Made by a program: the position numbers and the translations under genes | From: Protoeuglena noctilucae | Taxonomy: Eukaryota > Chlorophyta > Pedinophyceae > Marsupiomonadales > Marsupiomonadaceae | Direction of reading: 5' to 3' | Assembly (NCBI GenBank): GCA_958009085.1 | Contig: OY253682.1 | Span: 806,001-870,000, forward strand | Length of the DNA stretch: 64,000 nt | In this document: positions 33,701 through 43,595 of the stretch, in pieces | How positions within the stretch are numbered: position 1 is the first letter of the stretch | Layout of the letters: every line of letters begins with the position of its first letter | Notes under the pieces: generated by a model | Told to the model about the DNA's origin: nothing | Database searches by the model: none | The model's input: the letters and a program-made list of their open reading frames with translations, nothing else

Positions 33701-34718
33701 CGCGCGTGTCAGGATCTCCTGTAGATAAACGGTGGGTGGGGGTGAGGGTGGGTGAGGGTGGGTGGGGTGAGGGGGTGGGGTTGGGAGGGGTGAGGGTGGG
33801 TGGGTGAGAGGAGGCAGTGAGGGACGCAGGTCAGTAGTACCAGGGGAGAGAGATGAGCGGGAGGTGACATGTACAAAGTTACCAATAGATACTGACATGT
33901 CACATTCACATGTCCCTCGCTCGTCACCTGGACGTAGGCCAGGGATCGGAACACGGCGCAGGGCCCGTCCCTCAGCTCCGCCGCTGCCGCGTCGACCCCC
34001 GCCCCCCGCATCAGCACCTCTAGGTCACGGGAGGGGTCGCGGGTGCCGCGGAGGAGGCCCTCGGGGTCCAGGAGAGAGGGGAGGTCCGCGCCTGGATGGG
34101 GATGGGGGGTGGGGGTGGTAGTGGTCGTTAGTGTGGTGCAAGGGTGGCAGGCAGGCAGGCATCGAGTGAATTATTACTTGGCATTGTATAGTGCCACTGC
34201 GTAGGATACCCAAGCACATGCTCGTTGAGAGGACAGACAGCAGTGGCCATGTAAAGCGTCATACCTTGGCTGTAGTAGCGGTCGGCGATGGCGTGCAGAG
34301 CGGTGGGGTCCGGGTTGCGGTCCTGCCGGGGGAGAACCGTCCCCAGAAAGCGAAGGCCCGGGATGCGGGGAGGGTTGGGCTGCGTGGTGGCCAGGCCGGC
34401 CGGCGACTGCAAGCAAAGTGGGGAAGTGCGTTGTGGTGCAGGTGAGCGCGTCAGGGCGGCCCGGCGGGTGTGTTACGTCATTTATCCCATGTTGACGTGT
34501 TCAAATGCACGCCTTACCCGGTTGGAGGTCGTCGCGAGCGCCGTCCGGTCCGCGTCCCGGGGCGCGGCCAAAGGCTGCCCCTCGTCCGGCGAACGCGCGG
34601 CAAGCGGCGCCGATGTGGGTTCTGCGAAGCATAAGATGCAGTACGGATCGCTTCGTGACACCGAAGAAGCGCCGCGGTCGCGCCCCTCGCCGCGCTCGGC
34701 AGTCACATCCCATGGCAA
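30752..34718 (-). CDS. Cytochrome P450-like protein lacking the haem-ligand cysteine
   Basis: At least nine exons. The start at 34718 (MPWDVTAERGEG) ends TSNR at a GTAAGG donor and joins in phase to SPAGLATTQPNPPRIPGLRF, then DPTALHAIADRYYSQG. The I-helix region reads AISVVVAAGGVLSQTVAWTL, the K-helix keeps ExxR in CVLETLRLHPPARAVPM, and WPRPHEWLPERWF is the PERF-like motif. The haem loop reads YVPFGKHPGRVLAGQQVAM. Compared with the family form FGxGKHxCPGRxLAG, two pairs of residues are missing, including the cysteine. The open frame is otherwise normal through to the C-terminus at 30752. It may be a recent non-haem paralogue, a gene losing function, or an error in the sequence. Several introns have duplicated exon edges. 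Confidence 0.85.
31606..31698 (-). repeat. Duplicated exon end plus donor in the P450-like gene
   Basis: The copies at 31670-31698 (AAGAGAGGGGCGCTG|GTGAGT) and 31606-31632 (AAGAGGGGGGCGCTG|GTAAGT) are on the minus strand, 64 nt apart. The first ends the exon AVPMMCKRGAL. Confidence 0.85.
31791..31957 (-). repeat. Duplicated acceptor plus exon start in the P450-like gene
   Basis: GGGGAGCCGCGGAGGGAC occurs at 31791-31818 and, as AGAGCCGCGGAGGGAC, at 31928-31957. On the minus strand these give GTCCCTCCGCGGCTC, with AG directly before it in the nearer copy. Confidence 0.75.
32860..32952 (-). repeat. Duplicated exon end in the P450-like gene
   Basis: CCTCCACGCATTCCCCAGCCCC occurs at about 32864-32885 and 32928-32949. 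On the minus strand this is the exon end GLGNAWR followed by GTGAGG in the true copy and GTGCTT in the intronic copy. Confidence 0.8.
33070..33409 (-). repeat. Four copies of an acceptor plus exon start in the P450-like gene
   Basis: The copies at 33070-33106, 33169-33204, 33273-33308 and 33374-33409 all contain GAGACCAGGCGGCC or GGGACCAGGCGGCC. On the minus strand each reads (C)CCCAG|GCCGCCTGGTC. The copy at 33070 continues into the exon AAWSLCASLGRPVDVQGWAE; the other three lie in the preceding intron about 100 nt apart. Confidence 0.88.
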
Positions 34719-35258
34719 CGTGGCGGGAGCGATGCCTGCTGCCCCTCAAACCCGTTTCTTGCAGCCATTCGTCCGATTCGCAAACTCACTGGTTGCTCGC
34801 AACGCGAGAGGCCCTCCGCGGGGCGTTGCATGCCCAGGGAGCGCCCGCATCGTCTGCGGCAAGGTCAGGGCCCGCGCGCCCCAGACGCCCGGTCGCCGCA
34901 TCTCGTGGTGCACCCTCGTGTTTCCGATCAGCACTAAGATCACGTTTGCGCAGCAGGCAGAGGAAAGAACCGCACGACGGGCCGGGAGTGCGCTGCAACG
35001 CGGGTCAAAGGCCCGCGTTTACGGCCGCGAAACTCCGGCGCTGGTCCAGCGATGCCTGACCGTCGAATGCGATGCTGACCTGGAGCATGGATCGCCAGCT
35101 AGGGGGTCGAAACAACGCGCATGACCCGGTTAGGGTTAGGGCAACGGTGCAAGCGGCAGATTGAGAGCGTCCTTGCCCATGCCACCGTCCGCATTGCGTG
35201 GCTCGTATGCCCCTCGATACGGTGCCGGCGTCCTGGCGACGGCCGTGCAGGGATTCCC
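34719..35258. promoter_or_regulatory. Divergent region between the P450-like gene and XPG, with telomere-like motif
   Basis: 540 bases between opposite start codons. At 35128-35141 it has GGTTAGGGTTAGGG, which in reverse resembles the plant telo-box (AACCCTAA) found in promoters of growth and DNA-metabolism genes. No other motif stands out. Confidence 0.4.
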
Positions 35259-38200
35259 ATGGGAGTCCAGGGCCTCTGGGCGCTGCTGGAGCCCGTGGGC
35301 CGCCGCGTCAACATCGGTGAGATATTCATCGCGGCCTGTCATTCGCTCATTGTCTGCGCGGCAACTATCATCGCGAGAGCCCGCCGGACGCCGCGGGGCG
35401 ACGAGGACGACGGGGCACTTGGAATTATGGCTCTGGGCCCGTGCCATGGATTTGTCCGCGCTCGAAGAGGACCCATGTGTGTACAGGTCATGCATATGCA
35501 ACTGTTCTGTCCACCCACAGAGTCCATGGCGAACAAGAAGGTCGCGGTGGATGCCTCCATCTGGCTGATGCAATTCCTGCGCGCGATGCGGTGAGTGGGC
35601 CGCGACGCTCGCATCCGACTGGTGTTCCGTTACGTATGGGTCTACTGCGCCCTCGCGGTGCCGCTGCTCAGCGTACCCCGCGCCTCCAGCAGGCACAGCG
35701 GGCGTCCTCGCAGCACGCGGCGTGGCTAGCTCGCCGCTGCTCGTCGGATCCCACATCGAGCATCCTTGCGAGCATCTCCGCTCGTTCTGCGTCCTTCTCA
35801 GGGACGAGCGGGGGGATCTCGTCCGCAACGCGCATCTCCTGGGCTTCTTCCGACGCATCTGCAAGCTCCTCTTCAACCGCATCCGCCCGGTCTTCGTCTT
35901 CGACGGCGCCACGCCCGCGCTCAAGAAGCGCACCGTAGCGGCCAGGAGGCAGCGCAGGCGAGGGCAGGAGCGGCTCGCGCGCGCGCGCGGCTGCATTACC
36001 GCACTGCGCAGCCACGCCGCGACGCCGCACGGGCCGTTCGGGGTCATCCGGGAGACGATTTGGGAAGTCCTTTATGCCGCGCAGGTTTGCCCAGGAGGCT
36101 AAGCTGAAGCGCGCTGCCGAGAAGCTCCTCATCGCGCGCCTCAAGCAGCGCGCCGCGATGGAGGTGCTGGGAGGAGGTGAGGAGGATCAGATGGCTGATG
36201 GCTGGCGTGACCTTGATGTCGCGATGAGGTATATCCTGGCAAGAAAGCGTTTGCCCCGTTGTTTTCTCAGGGGAGGGCGACGAGGGAGAGGGGGCGGGTG
36301 CAGTGGAGGACGGCGGCGCTGCAGTGGCGGGAGACGAGGTGAGGGCGTTGATACATGCATATGCATGTGTTCATATACATGATAGTGTGTTGTGCATATG
36401 ACTCGCTGTTTGACTCGCACAGCGTCTCTATAGATGGATGGTCGTGCGTGACCTGGGCATGACCTGTGCTGCTGTGACGTTGCATGAATCGCAGGGTGCA
36501 GAGGAGAGAACCGAGGCGGAAGCGGGGCCCTCGAACGCGGCAGCTGTCGGCAGGGGAGAGGAGGCGAGCGGTGGGAGCGGCGCGGGTGGTAGGGAGGGTG
36601 GTATGGCTGGTGTGCGTGGTGCGAAGAAGGGAGCAAGTGGGGCGAACAAAGCGAGTGGAGCAACAGGGGCAGGCGCCGGCAGTGCGGGTGCCGCTGCCCG
36701 CCGCCGTGGCTCCGGCCGTGCCCAGCATCGCAGTGAGGCGGTGCGAGGGGCGGTGCGGGAGGCCATGGGCAGGGCCAACACCCTGGGGGAAGCGTCGACA
36801 GGTGAGGGAGGTTGAGAGGCAGTGATACTCAACTTTTGGGGTTATACTAAGAGATGGGTGCTGTGGGTGGCACTTACTGCATGGGGAACTACCGCAACTC
36901 TGCGAACACTGCAACCCTCACTCAACAGTTATCTCTTGCCCCCCCACGTTGTGCAGGGTCCGAGAGCGGTGGGGAGGGCGGTGAGGACTCCTCCAGCAGC
37001 GGTGGGGACATTGCCCTGCCAGAGGACCTGACGTCGCTGGACCCGGCCGTGCTTAGGTGAGAATGAGCCCCTTTTCCTGTTACCACCACTACTACCCTCC
37101 CCATCTTTGCCACCCCCACTGCCACCCCCATTGCCACCCCCACTGCCACCCCCACTACCACCCCCACTGCCAACCCCACTGCCACCCCCACCGCCACCCT
37201 CACCCAACCCCCCCCTTCCCCTTCCAGCAACCTCCCCGCGTCCGTCCAGTTCGACATCCTCCAGAAAGCCCGGGACCAGCAGTTCTCCAAGAACCGAGAG
37301 ACGTTTGCCGCCGTGGCAGCCGCCCCCAAGGGCTTCAGCTCGGCCCAGATGCAGAGTTATTTGAAATCGGTGGAAATGAGGCGGAGAGTCGAGGAGATTC
37401 GAAGGGCGACCAGGGTTGCTGGGAAGGAAGGGGTGGAGGCACGGCCGTTGGTGGCTGATAGGGGCAGGGAGTATGTCTTGACTAAGAAGGGTGGGGGTGC
37501 GGGTGGGGGGCAGAGGAAGGGACGGGGGTGGTGGGAGGATCAAGAGGGGTTGGATGGGAAAGGGGAGGGGGAGGGGGCGGGGGATGTGGGGTGGCTGGGG
37601 GTGGGGTCAACGGGGGCGGTGGTGGGGGGTGGGGGTGCGGGTGGTGGTGGTGGAGGTGGAGGTGGGAGGGGGTGGGGGGAGTTTGGGGAGATCGCGCCGA
37701 TAAAGGCGGAGGGTGGGGATGCAGGGGCTGGTGGGGGTGCGGGTGTGGGTGTGGGTGGGGGTGGGGGTGGTGCGGGTGTGAGTGCTGGGGCGGGTGCGGA
37801 TGCGGGTGGCGTGGATGTGGATATGGATGTGGATATGGATGTGGATATGGAGATACCAGAGGGCTTGGCTATTGATGATTTGTTGGAGGATGGTTGTCAA
37901 GGGTCATCTGGGGGAGAGTCGTTGCAATGGGAAGAGGAGGAGGGGATGGGGGGGATAGGGGTGGGAGATGCGGGGGGGCAGATTGCGCAGGTGAGGGTTG
38001 GGTGGTGGGGACGGGGGTGGGGGAGGGAGGGGGCCAGATTGCGCAGGTGAGGTGTGGGAGGGGTGGGGGTGAGGGTGGTAGTGAGGGTGGGGGTGAGGGT
38101 GGCAGTGAGGGTGGCAGTGGGGGTAGCAGTGGGGGTGGCAGTGGGGGTGCAGGTGTGCTGGCCACTTTTGCGCTGGAGAAGCGGAAGCATAGAGTTGTCT

Positions 38201-41200
38201 TACTACTTTTACTATTACTATTTCCCATACAATTACCTAATCATCTCCCCCCAGGTGGCCACCCGTGTTCTGGAGGAGCGGGAGCAGCGTCGCCACTGGC
38301 GGGAGAGGGCGGCCGTGCGCCAGAAACTGTGGAGCCGGACGGCGGGGTTCGTCATGGGTCGCAAACTCGCGGACTGGACGGGTGAGGGTTGAGGGTTGGT
38401 GCTTAATGGCTGGTTGTGTGAGGGGGTGTGTTGGGGTGGTTTATACGGTGGGGGTCATTCTCCTCATACTTTTTGGTACCCATCTTTCTTATATCCATCG
38501 ACGCCCCTCTGCTCTGCCTGTCACCCGCAGAAAAGGATGGGGAGGGGAAGGGCGCGGGCGGCCACGGCATGAGTGGGGGTGAGAGCGATGGGGTGGAGTG
38601 GGTGGAGGAGGGGAATGGTGCGGGTGGCAATGCAGTGGGTGGCAATGCGGGTGATGGTGAGAGCGGGAGCGATGGGGTGGAGTGGGTGGAGGAGGGGAGG
38701 GATGAGGGTCGCGTGGCTGACGGCGGCGCTGACAGTGGGCGTAGGAATGGGGTTGCAAGAAAGGGTCAAGTGGTGGCGTTGGGTCTGGAGGACTCATCGG
38801 GAGACGAGGGGTTTACTGCCACTGGTACTGGCATGCGCCAGAAAGGGAGCATCGGTGCGGGTGCGGGTGTAGGTGCCGGTGCGGGTGTGGGTGTTGCGAG
38901 GGCGGGGCGTGGGGTGGTGGTGGTGGGGAGTGATTCAGAGGGAGGGGAAGGGGAGGAGGTGGATAAGGCGGAGGGGGAGGGGGCGGTAGGAGCACGGGGG
39001 GAGGGAGAGGGAGGGGTGCCAATCGCAGCGGGGCAGGGTGCGGTGCAGGGTGCAGTGGAGAGTGGGTTACAATTGGCACAGGGAGCAGATCAGGGTGCAG
39101 CGAGAGGTGGGTCGCCACAGCCACCGACGTCGCAGCCACCCTCGCCACTACCATCGCCAGCAGGGCAGCCTCTGTTGGTGGCTGAGCAGGGCTTGTCATC
39201 GCCAGAACAGGGCTTGCCACTGGCAGAGCAGGGTTTGGGATTGGCAGAGCAGCATCTGTTGTCGGCAGAGCAGGGGGCAGAGCAGGGCGTGCGATTGGCA
39301 GATGAGGGCCCGTCCCAGTCAATGGCAAGTCGTGATGTGGAGGGTGCGGCTGCCCTAGCCCCTCCCACGCATGCTGCCACTGCCCCCGCCACTACCGCCA
39401 CCCCAGTTGCTACCACCAACCCAGCTACCACCACCGCCGCCCCAGCTGCCCCAGCCACAGCCACCACCGCCCCCGCTCCCACCCCAGCTGCAACAATCAA
39501 CGCAACCGCCACCACCAGCGCTGCCGTCCCACCCACGACCATCACCGCTACCACTGCCGCCCCTGCTACCACCGCCACTCCAGCTGCCCTACCCACCATT
39601 TCTGACCCAGCTGCCCCAGCTACCACCCCCACCCCCGCCCCCTCCGCCCCCCTCTCCGCGTCTGCCCTGGCCTCTGCCGCGCGCCGCGAGGCTGGGGAAT
39701 CGGATCTCCCCCACGTGGCCCCGATTGAGGACTTGGAATCTTACCTGGATGGACTGGAGAGGGAGGCTGGGGTGCTGGGCAGGGACGTGAGGCAGGCGAT
39801 GAGGCACGCGGACGCACCCACGCCCGAGGTGAGTTGGTGAGGGTGAGTTGGTGAGGGTGTGGGAGAAGAAGGTGCGAGGCGTTGGAGGGTTGTTAAGTGT
39901 GTGTGGCGTGTACGGATGGGTGGGGGTGTGGGTGTGGGTGTGGGTGGGTGGGATCTATGGCTTGCCTGATATAGTCGTTCCCTCCCTCACAGCCATAACT
40001 CATTTACCACATCCCAACCATGTCTCAATCTCTCTCCCCATCCATCCCCAGATGTACACGGAGTGCCAGGAGCTCCTGCAGCTTTTCGGCCTGCCCTACA
40101 TCATCGCCCCGACCGAAGCCGAGGCTCAGTGTGCTTATCTGGAAAGACAGGGACTGGTGGACGCGGTGATTACCGATGACAACGACGTGTTCCTGTTCGG
40201 TGCCGAAACCGTGTTCCGGCGACTATTCCAGGAACGGCAATGGGTGGAGGAGTACCGCATGTCTGACGTTTCGCGCGAGCTGGGTCTGACACGGGATGAC
40301 CTCGTCAGAATGGCGTTGCTGCTGGGGTCCGATTACACGGAGGGGGTGCAGGGGGTGGGGATCGTCAATGCGGTGGAGGTGCTGAGGGCTTTCCCAGGCG
40401 ATGAAGGGCTGGCAAAGTTCAAAGAGTGGATGAGGGGGCCGGACGAGGAAGTGTTGGAGTTGGCGGGGGTGGGGGGGGAGGGGGAGGGTGAGTGGTGGGG
40501 GTGGTTGGTGGGGGTAGATGGGGAGGGTGAGTGATTGGGGAGTTGAGTGGGGGTGGGGGGAAGGGAGAGGGTGAGTGGTTGGGGGGTAGTGGGGGTGGTG
40601 GGGGAGGGTGAGTGGTGCAGTATAGCCAGGCTACCATGGACCATGTTAACCAAAGCACCTGCCACCCTTGCTATCCAACCTCGCTCGCTCACCCCACCGG
40701 CACGCACCCACTCTCGCTCACCGCCCCCTCCCCCACCCAGACACCGACGCTCCCCTGGCTCGCGAGTTCAAATCCCGCCACAAACGCGTCCGGCGCACCT
40801 GGCAGGTGCCCGAATCCTTCCCCTCCCAGCAAGTGGTGCAGGCCTATTTAAATCCGAGGGTGGATGCGGATAAGACGAAATTCACCTTCGGGAGGCCCGA
40901 TTTGGAGATGCTGAGGTGAGTGGCATGGGAGGAGATGTGAGGGTGGCATGTGGTGTGATGTGAGGCTGTGAGGAGAGGTGAGGGGTTGCGAGGGAGGAGT
41001 GTGCAGTGCGGTACGTCAGTCGCTGTCACTGCCAACCCACTGCCACTCCACAGCCACCCCACTTCCACCCTCACCCTCACCCCCCCTACCATCCCTTCAG
41101 GTCCTTCTGCCAGTCTCGCTTCGGCTGGGCGGCCCCCCAAGTGGATGCGTTGGTGGTGCCCGTGCTGCAGGCCTGGGAGAGGCGCGAGGTGCAGTCGCGG

Positions 41201-41755
41201 ATCGATTCCTTCCTGCAATTCCGAACGCGCTTCGCCAAGATTCGATCCAAGAGGCTCCAGGAGGCCGTGAGGGGCATTGCGGGGGAGGGGGCGACGGATG
41301 AGATCATGATGGAGGGGGAATGGGAGGGGGGTGAGGGTGGTGGGAAGGGTGCAAAGGGGAAGAAGCGAAAGCGGAAGGGGGGGGGTGAGGGTGGGGGTGA
41401 GGGTGAGGGTGGGGGTGAGGGTGCGGGGGAGGGTGAGGGTGCGGGGGAGGGTGAGGGTGGCAGTGAGGGTGGGAGGGGCAGGGGTGGGAAGAGGAGGGGG
41501 CGTGGGGGAGGGGCTAAGAGGGGGCGGAGGGGTTGTGGGAGGAACGGTGGGGATGGGGCGAGTGAGGGTGGGGTTGAGGGGCATGGGGGTGGGAGGGCGC
41601 AGGGTGGGAGACGAGGGCGTGGACGGGGGGGTAGGGGCCGGGGAGTGAGGGAGTCTGAAACGTCGAGTGAGAGTGAGGTTGAGATGGTCGATGATGGGAG
41701 CGGGAGTGGGGATGACAGCGGGGGTGGGGCTGGGGGTAGCCCTGGGAGTGAGTGA
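35259..41755 (+). CDS. XPG/RAD2-type DNA repair endonuclease
   Basis: This structure-specific 5'-flap/bubble nuclease makes the 3' incision in nucleotide excision repair. The N-domain runs over three exons: [19 protein letters not shown], then [20 protein letters not shown], then [20 protein letters not shown] and [23 protein letters not shown] donor at 35958 (CGCAG|GCGAGG) joins in phase to [17 protein letters not shown] long spacer (about 36.2-39.8 kb) is low-complexity. The I-domain follows: [60 protein letters not shown] and [20 protein letters not shown]. Then come [10 protein letters not shown]...[12 protein letters not shown] and [17 protein letters not shown] with [17 protein letters not shown]. 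The tail is Gly/Arg/Lys-rich and ends SPGSE. All acidic active-site motifs are present. Confidence 0.93.
36480..39840 (+). other. Low-complexity XPG spacer region with simple-repeat introns
   Basis: The spacer exons encode Gly/Ala/Glu-rich and Asp-rich runs (a VDMDMDVDM-like stretch near 37820), an (A/P)EQGL repeat at about 39180-39300, and a Thr/Ala/Pro-rich stretch at about 39360-39660. Introns within it are (CCACCCCCACTG)n at about 37095-37205 and (GGTGGCAGTGAGG)n at about 38060-38155. Exon borders here are hard to place because coding and intron sequence share the same G-rich repeats. Confidence 0.7.
37968..38053 (+). repeat. Duplicated exon end plus donor in XPG
   Basis: GGGGG(C)CAGATTGCGCAG|GTGAGG is present at 37968-37998 and 38026-38053, 55 nt apart, so two equivalent donors follow the residues QIAQ. 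Confidence 0.85.
40470..40625 (+). repeat. Four-fold donor-like repeat in XPG
   Basis: GGGAGGGTGAGTG-type words recur at about 40485, 40525, 40566 and 40606, each a good donor sequence, after the exon containing [11 protein letters not shown]. Confidence 0.65.
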
Positions 41756-42346
41756 AGGAGGAGTGGTGTTGCTTAGCGGCAGGCTTGGTTGCAGGAGTGG
41801 GCAGTGCTGTTCATGTCGCTTGGTTGTTGCTACTATTTGAACAATTGCTGCTCCCAATGGCGGGAAGCACGTGGGCACGCTAAGAGCTAACAGTCGAGCG
41901 TTATGAAGCAAACCCCGCTACGCTAAGTTGGTCAAGATGTCATCGTCAATGTGACGAACTGATACGGAAAATCACACCGGAGGATGGAACAGATGCTAAG
42001 AGGCTAGCAAGCACAAGCAACGATGAGTGAGGGAGAGCGGCAGGGCAGGGAGGCGCGCTGCATGGGGCGCCGACCCACGTGCACACCCACATGCACACCC
42101 CTCAGTCGTACAGCCAACATCCATAACCTCATTGCACCCTGCACCCCGCCCCTTGCCACCCACCACCCCATCACCCCACTTGAGCAGGTAACTTTGAGTT
42201 GGTCACCGCGCCGTCACGGGTTGCTTAGCAGGCGACATCCCACCCACCACCCGTCACGCCATGACCCCACCCCTTGTCACCCACCACCACATCACCAATC
42301 ACTCTGTCGCCCCATCACCCCACCATCCTACGTAACAAACCCCTGG
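41756..42346. other. Convergent intergenic region
   Basis: This lies between the XPG stop and the stop of the small lysine-rich gene. It contains a short repeated phrase (GTCACCGCGCCGTCAC(G/C)GGT) at about 42203 and 42347, the second overlapping the end of the next gene. No gene was seen. Confidence 0.5.
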
Positions 42347-43085
42347 TCACCGCGCCGTCACCGGTCGCTTGGCAGGCGACATCCCCGCGGGCCCCGACCC
42401 CTTCAGCTTCCGCCCGCCGCCCTCCAGGTTCAGCGCCTCCGTCCGCAGACGCAGCGTCGCCTCGTGACGCTCCCAGGCCTCCTCCATCGCCCGACGCTCC
42501 GCCTGCCACCGCTGAATGTCGCGCTGGACGTGCGCGCACTCCGGGGCGCGCTTGTAGCCCATCTCCGTCAACGGGACCGCCGCGAGAGATCGCGGTTCTA
42601 ACACCGCCTCGTAGCCGTTCGGGTATCGCCTGGGAAAGCGCGGCAGAACGGGCGGGGCATGACACCGCAGCTGCAGTGAAGTGGACGAGGTCCCTGCGCG
42701 CGCGTGCGGCCCGCGCGGCTCACATAACCAGCCGCGCCGTCCCAGGATCTTGCGGATCGTCATACCGCACGCCCACCACCGTCACCGTCACGCCCAGCGG
42801 GGTGATGCACAGGTCGTTCGCCTGTGATGTGAAAGAAAGCCCGCGAAGAGTCGAACCGCGGCTTCTAAAGGCCATCCAAGAACGGCGCGATGATACTTGC
42901 AATCTGAAGGCTCCATGAGGTGCGCCTCGGATCCCGACGGGCACGGCGCCGGCGCACCGAGGCAGGCACATGCGCGCTAGGGCGACGGCACTCACGCGGA
43001 AGCCGAACGGCTCGACGTGCTCCGGCTCCGTGAAAATCTTCTTCCCCTTCTTCTTCCCCTTCCCCTCGCCCTTCTTCCCCGGCAT
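42347..43085 (-). CDS. Small conserved lysine-rich protein, unknown function
   Basis: Three exons join in phase. Exon 1 (43085-42996) reads MPGKKGEGKGKKKGKKIFTE then PEHVEPFGFR. Exon 2 reads ANDLCITPLGVTVTVVGVRY and DDPQDPGTARLV. Its donor AT|GTGAGC completes a methionine with the next exon, RYPNGYEAVLEPRS. Exon 3 continues MGYKRAPECAHVQRDIQRWQ with a charged helix (MEEAWERHEATLRLRTEAL) and ends MSPAKRPVTAR. The total is about 165 residues. A Lys-rich head, a compact beta-like middle (TPLGVTVTVVGVRYD...YPNGYEAVLEP) and a coiled tail recall small conserved flagellar or axonemal proteins of algae, but I cannot assign a family. Confidence 0.7.
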
Positions 43086-43595
43086 CGCGGGCCCCCCGCG
43101 ACGCGCGTGAGCCCCCGGACACGCGAGGCCTCTGCTCCCCTGCGCCGGGCGAAGGGGCTCTCTTTACGGACCCGTACGTCGTCCGCGTGCGTAAGGGTAC
43201 ACAAGCGTTCGGAATCGGTCATCTCTGGCAGGGGAGAGCGGCGAGGGGAGCGCGAGACCCGCGGCGTACCTACGGACGCGCCCCGTGGGCTCCCAGCGCC
43301 GTGCGCGGGCTCCGCGAAAGTTGCAGGCGCGCAAGCTTTCGATCAACAACACGCTCGCTGGCAGGGAGCGCTAGGATTCTCGCAATTGGCCGCCAAATGC
43401 CCGTGAGACGCAGGGAGAGTGCTTCAAGCACACTTCTGCTCACGGCACGCGTATCAACGCAGCGGCAACTGAGGTAGCAGCATCGCCACGGCCTCGTCGA
43501 GCGCGCGCGCGGGACGGAAACCCTCCCTGGGGCTGCCGCCACGGCGCCAGCGCATTTTGCCAGTCACAAACTTCGCCCCTCTCCCCATCCGCGCG
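43086..43595. other. Region between the small gene start and the P450 end
   Basis: It holds the promoter of the small gene and the 3' flank of the P450. Nothing else was recognised. Confidence 0.45.

Noticed and set aside
26849-35141. Two TTAGGG-like tracts as evidence of a chromosome fusion
   Set aside because: Each has only two units and they are 8 kb apart within ordinary genes. Chance or a promoter motif is simpler.
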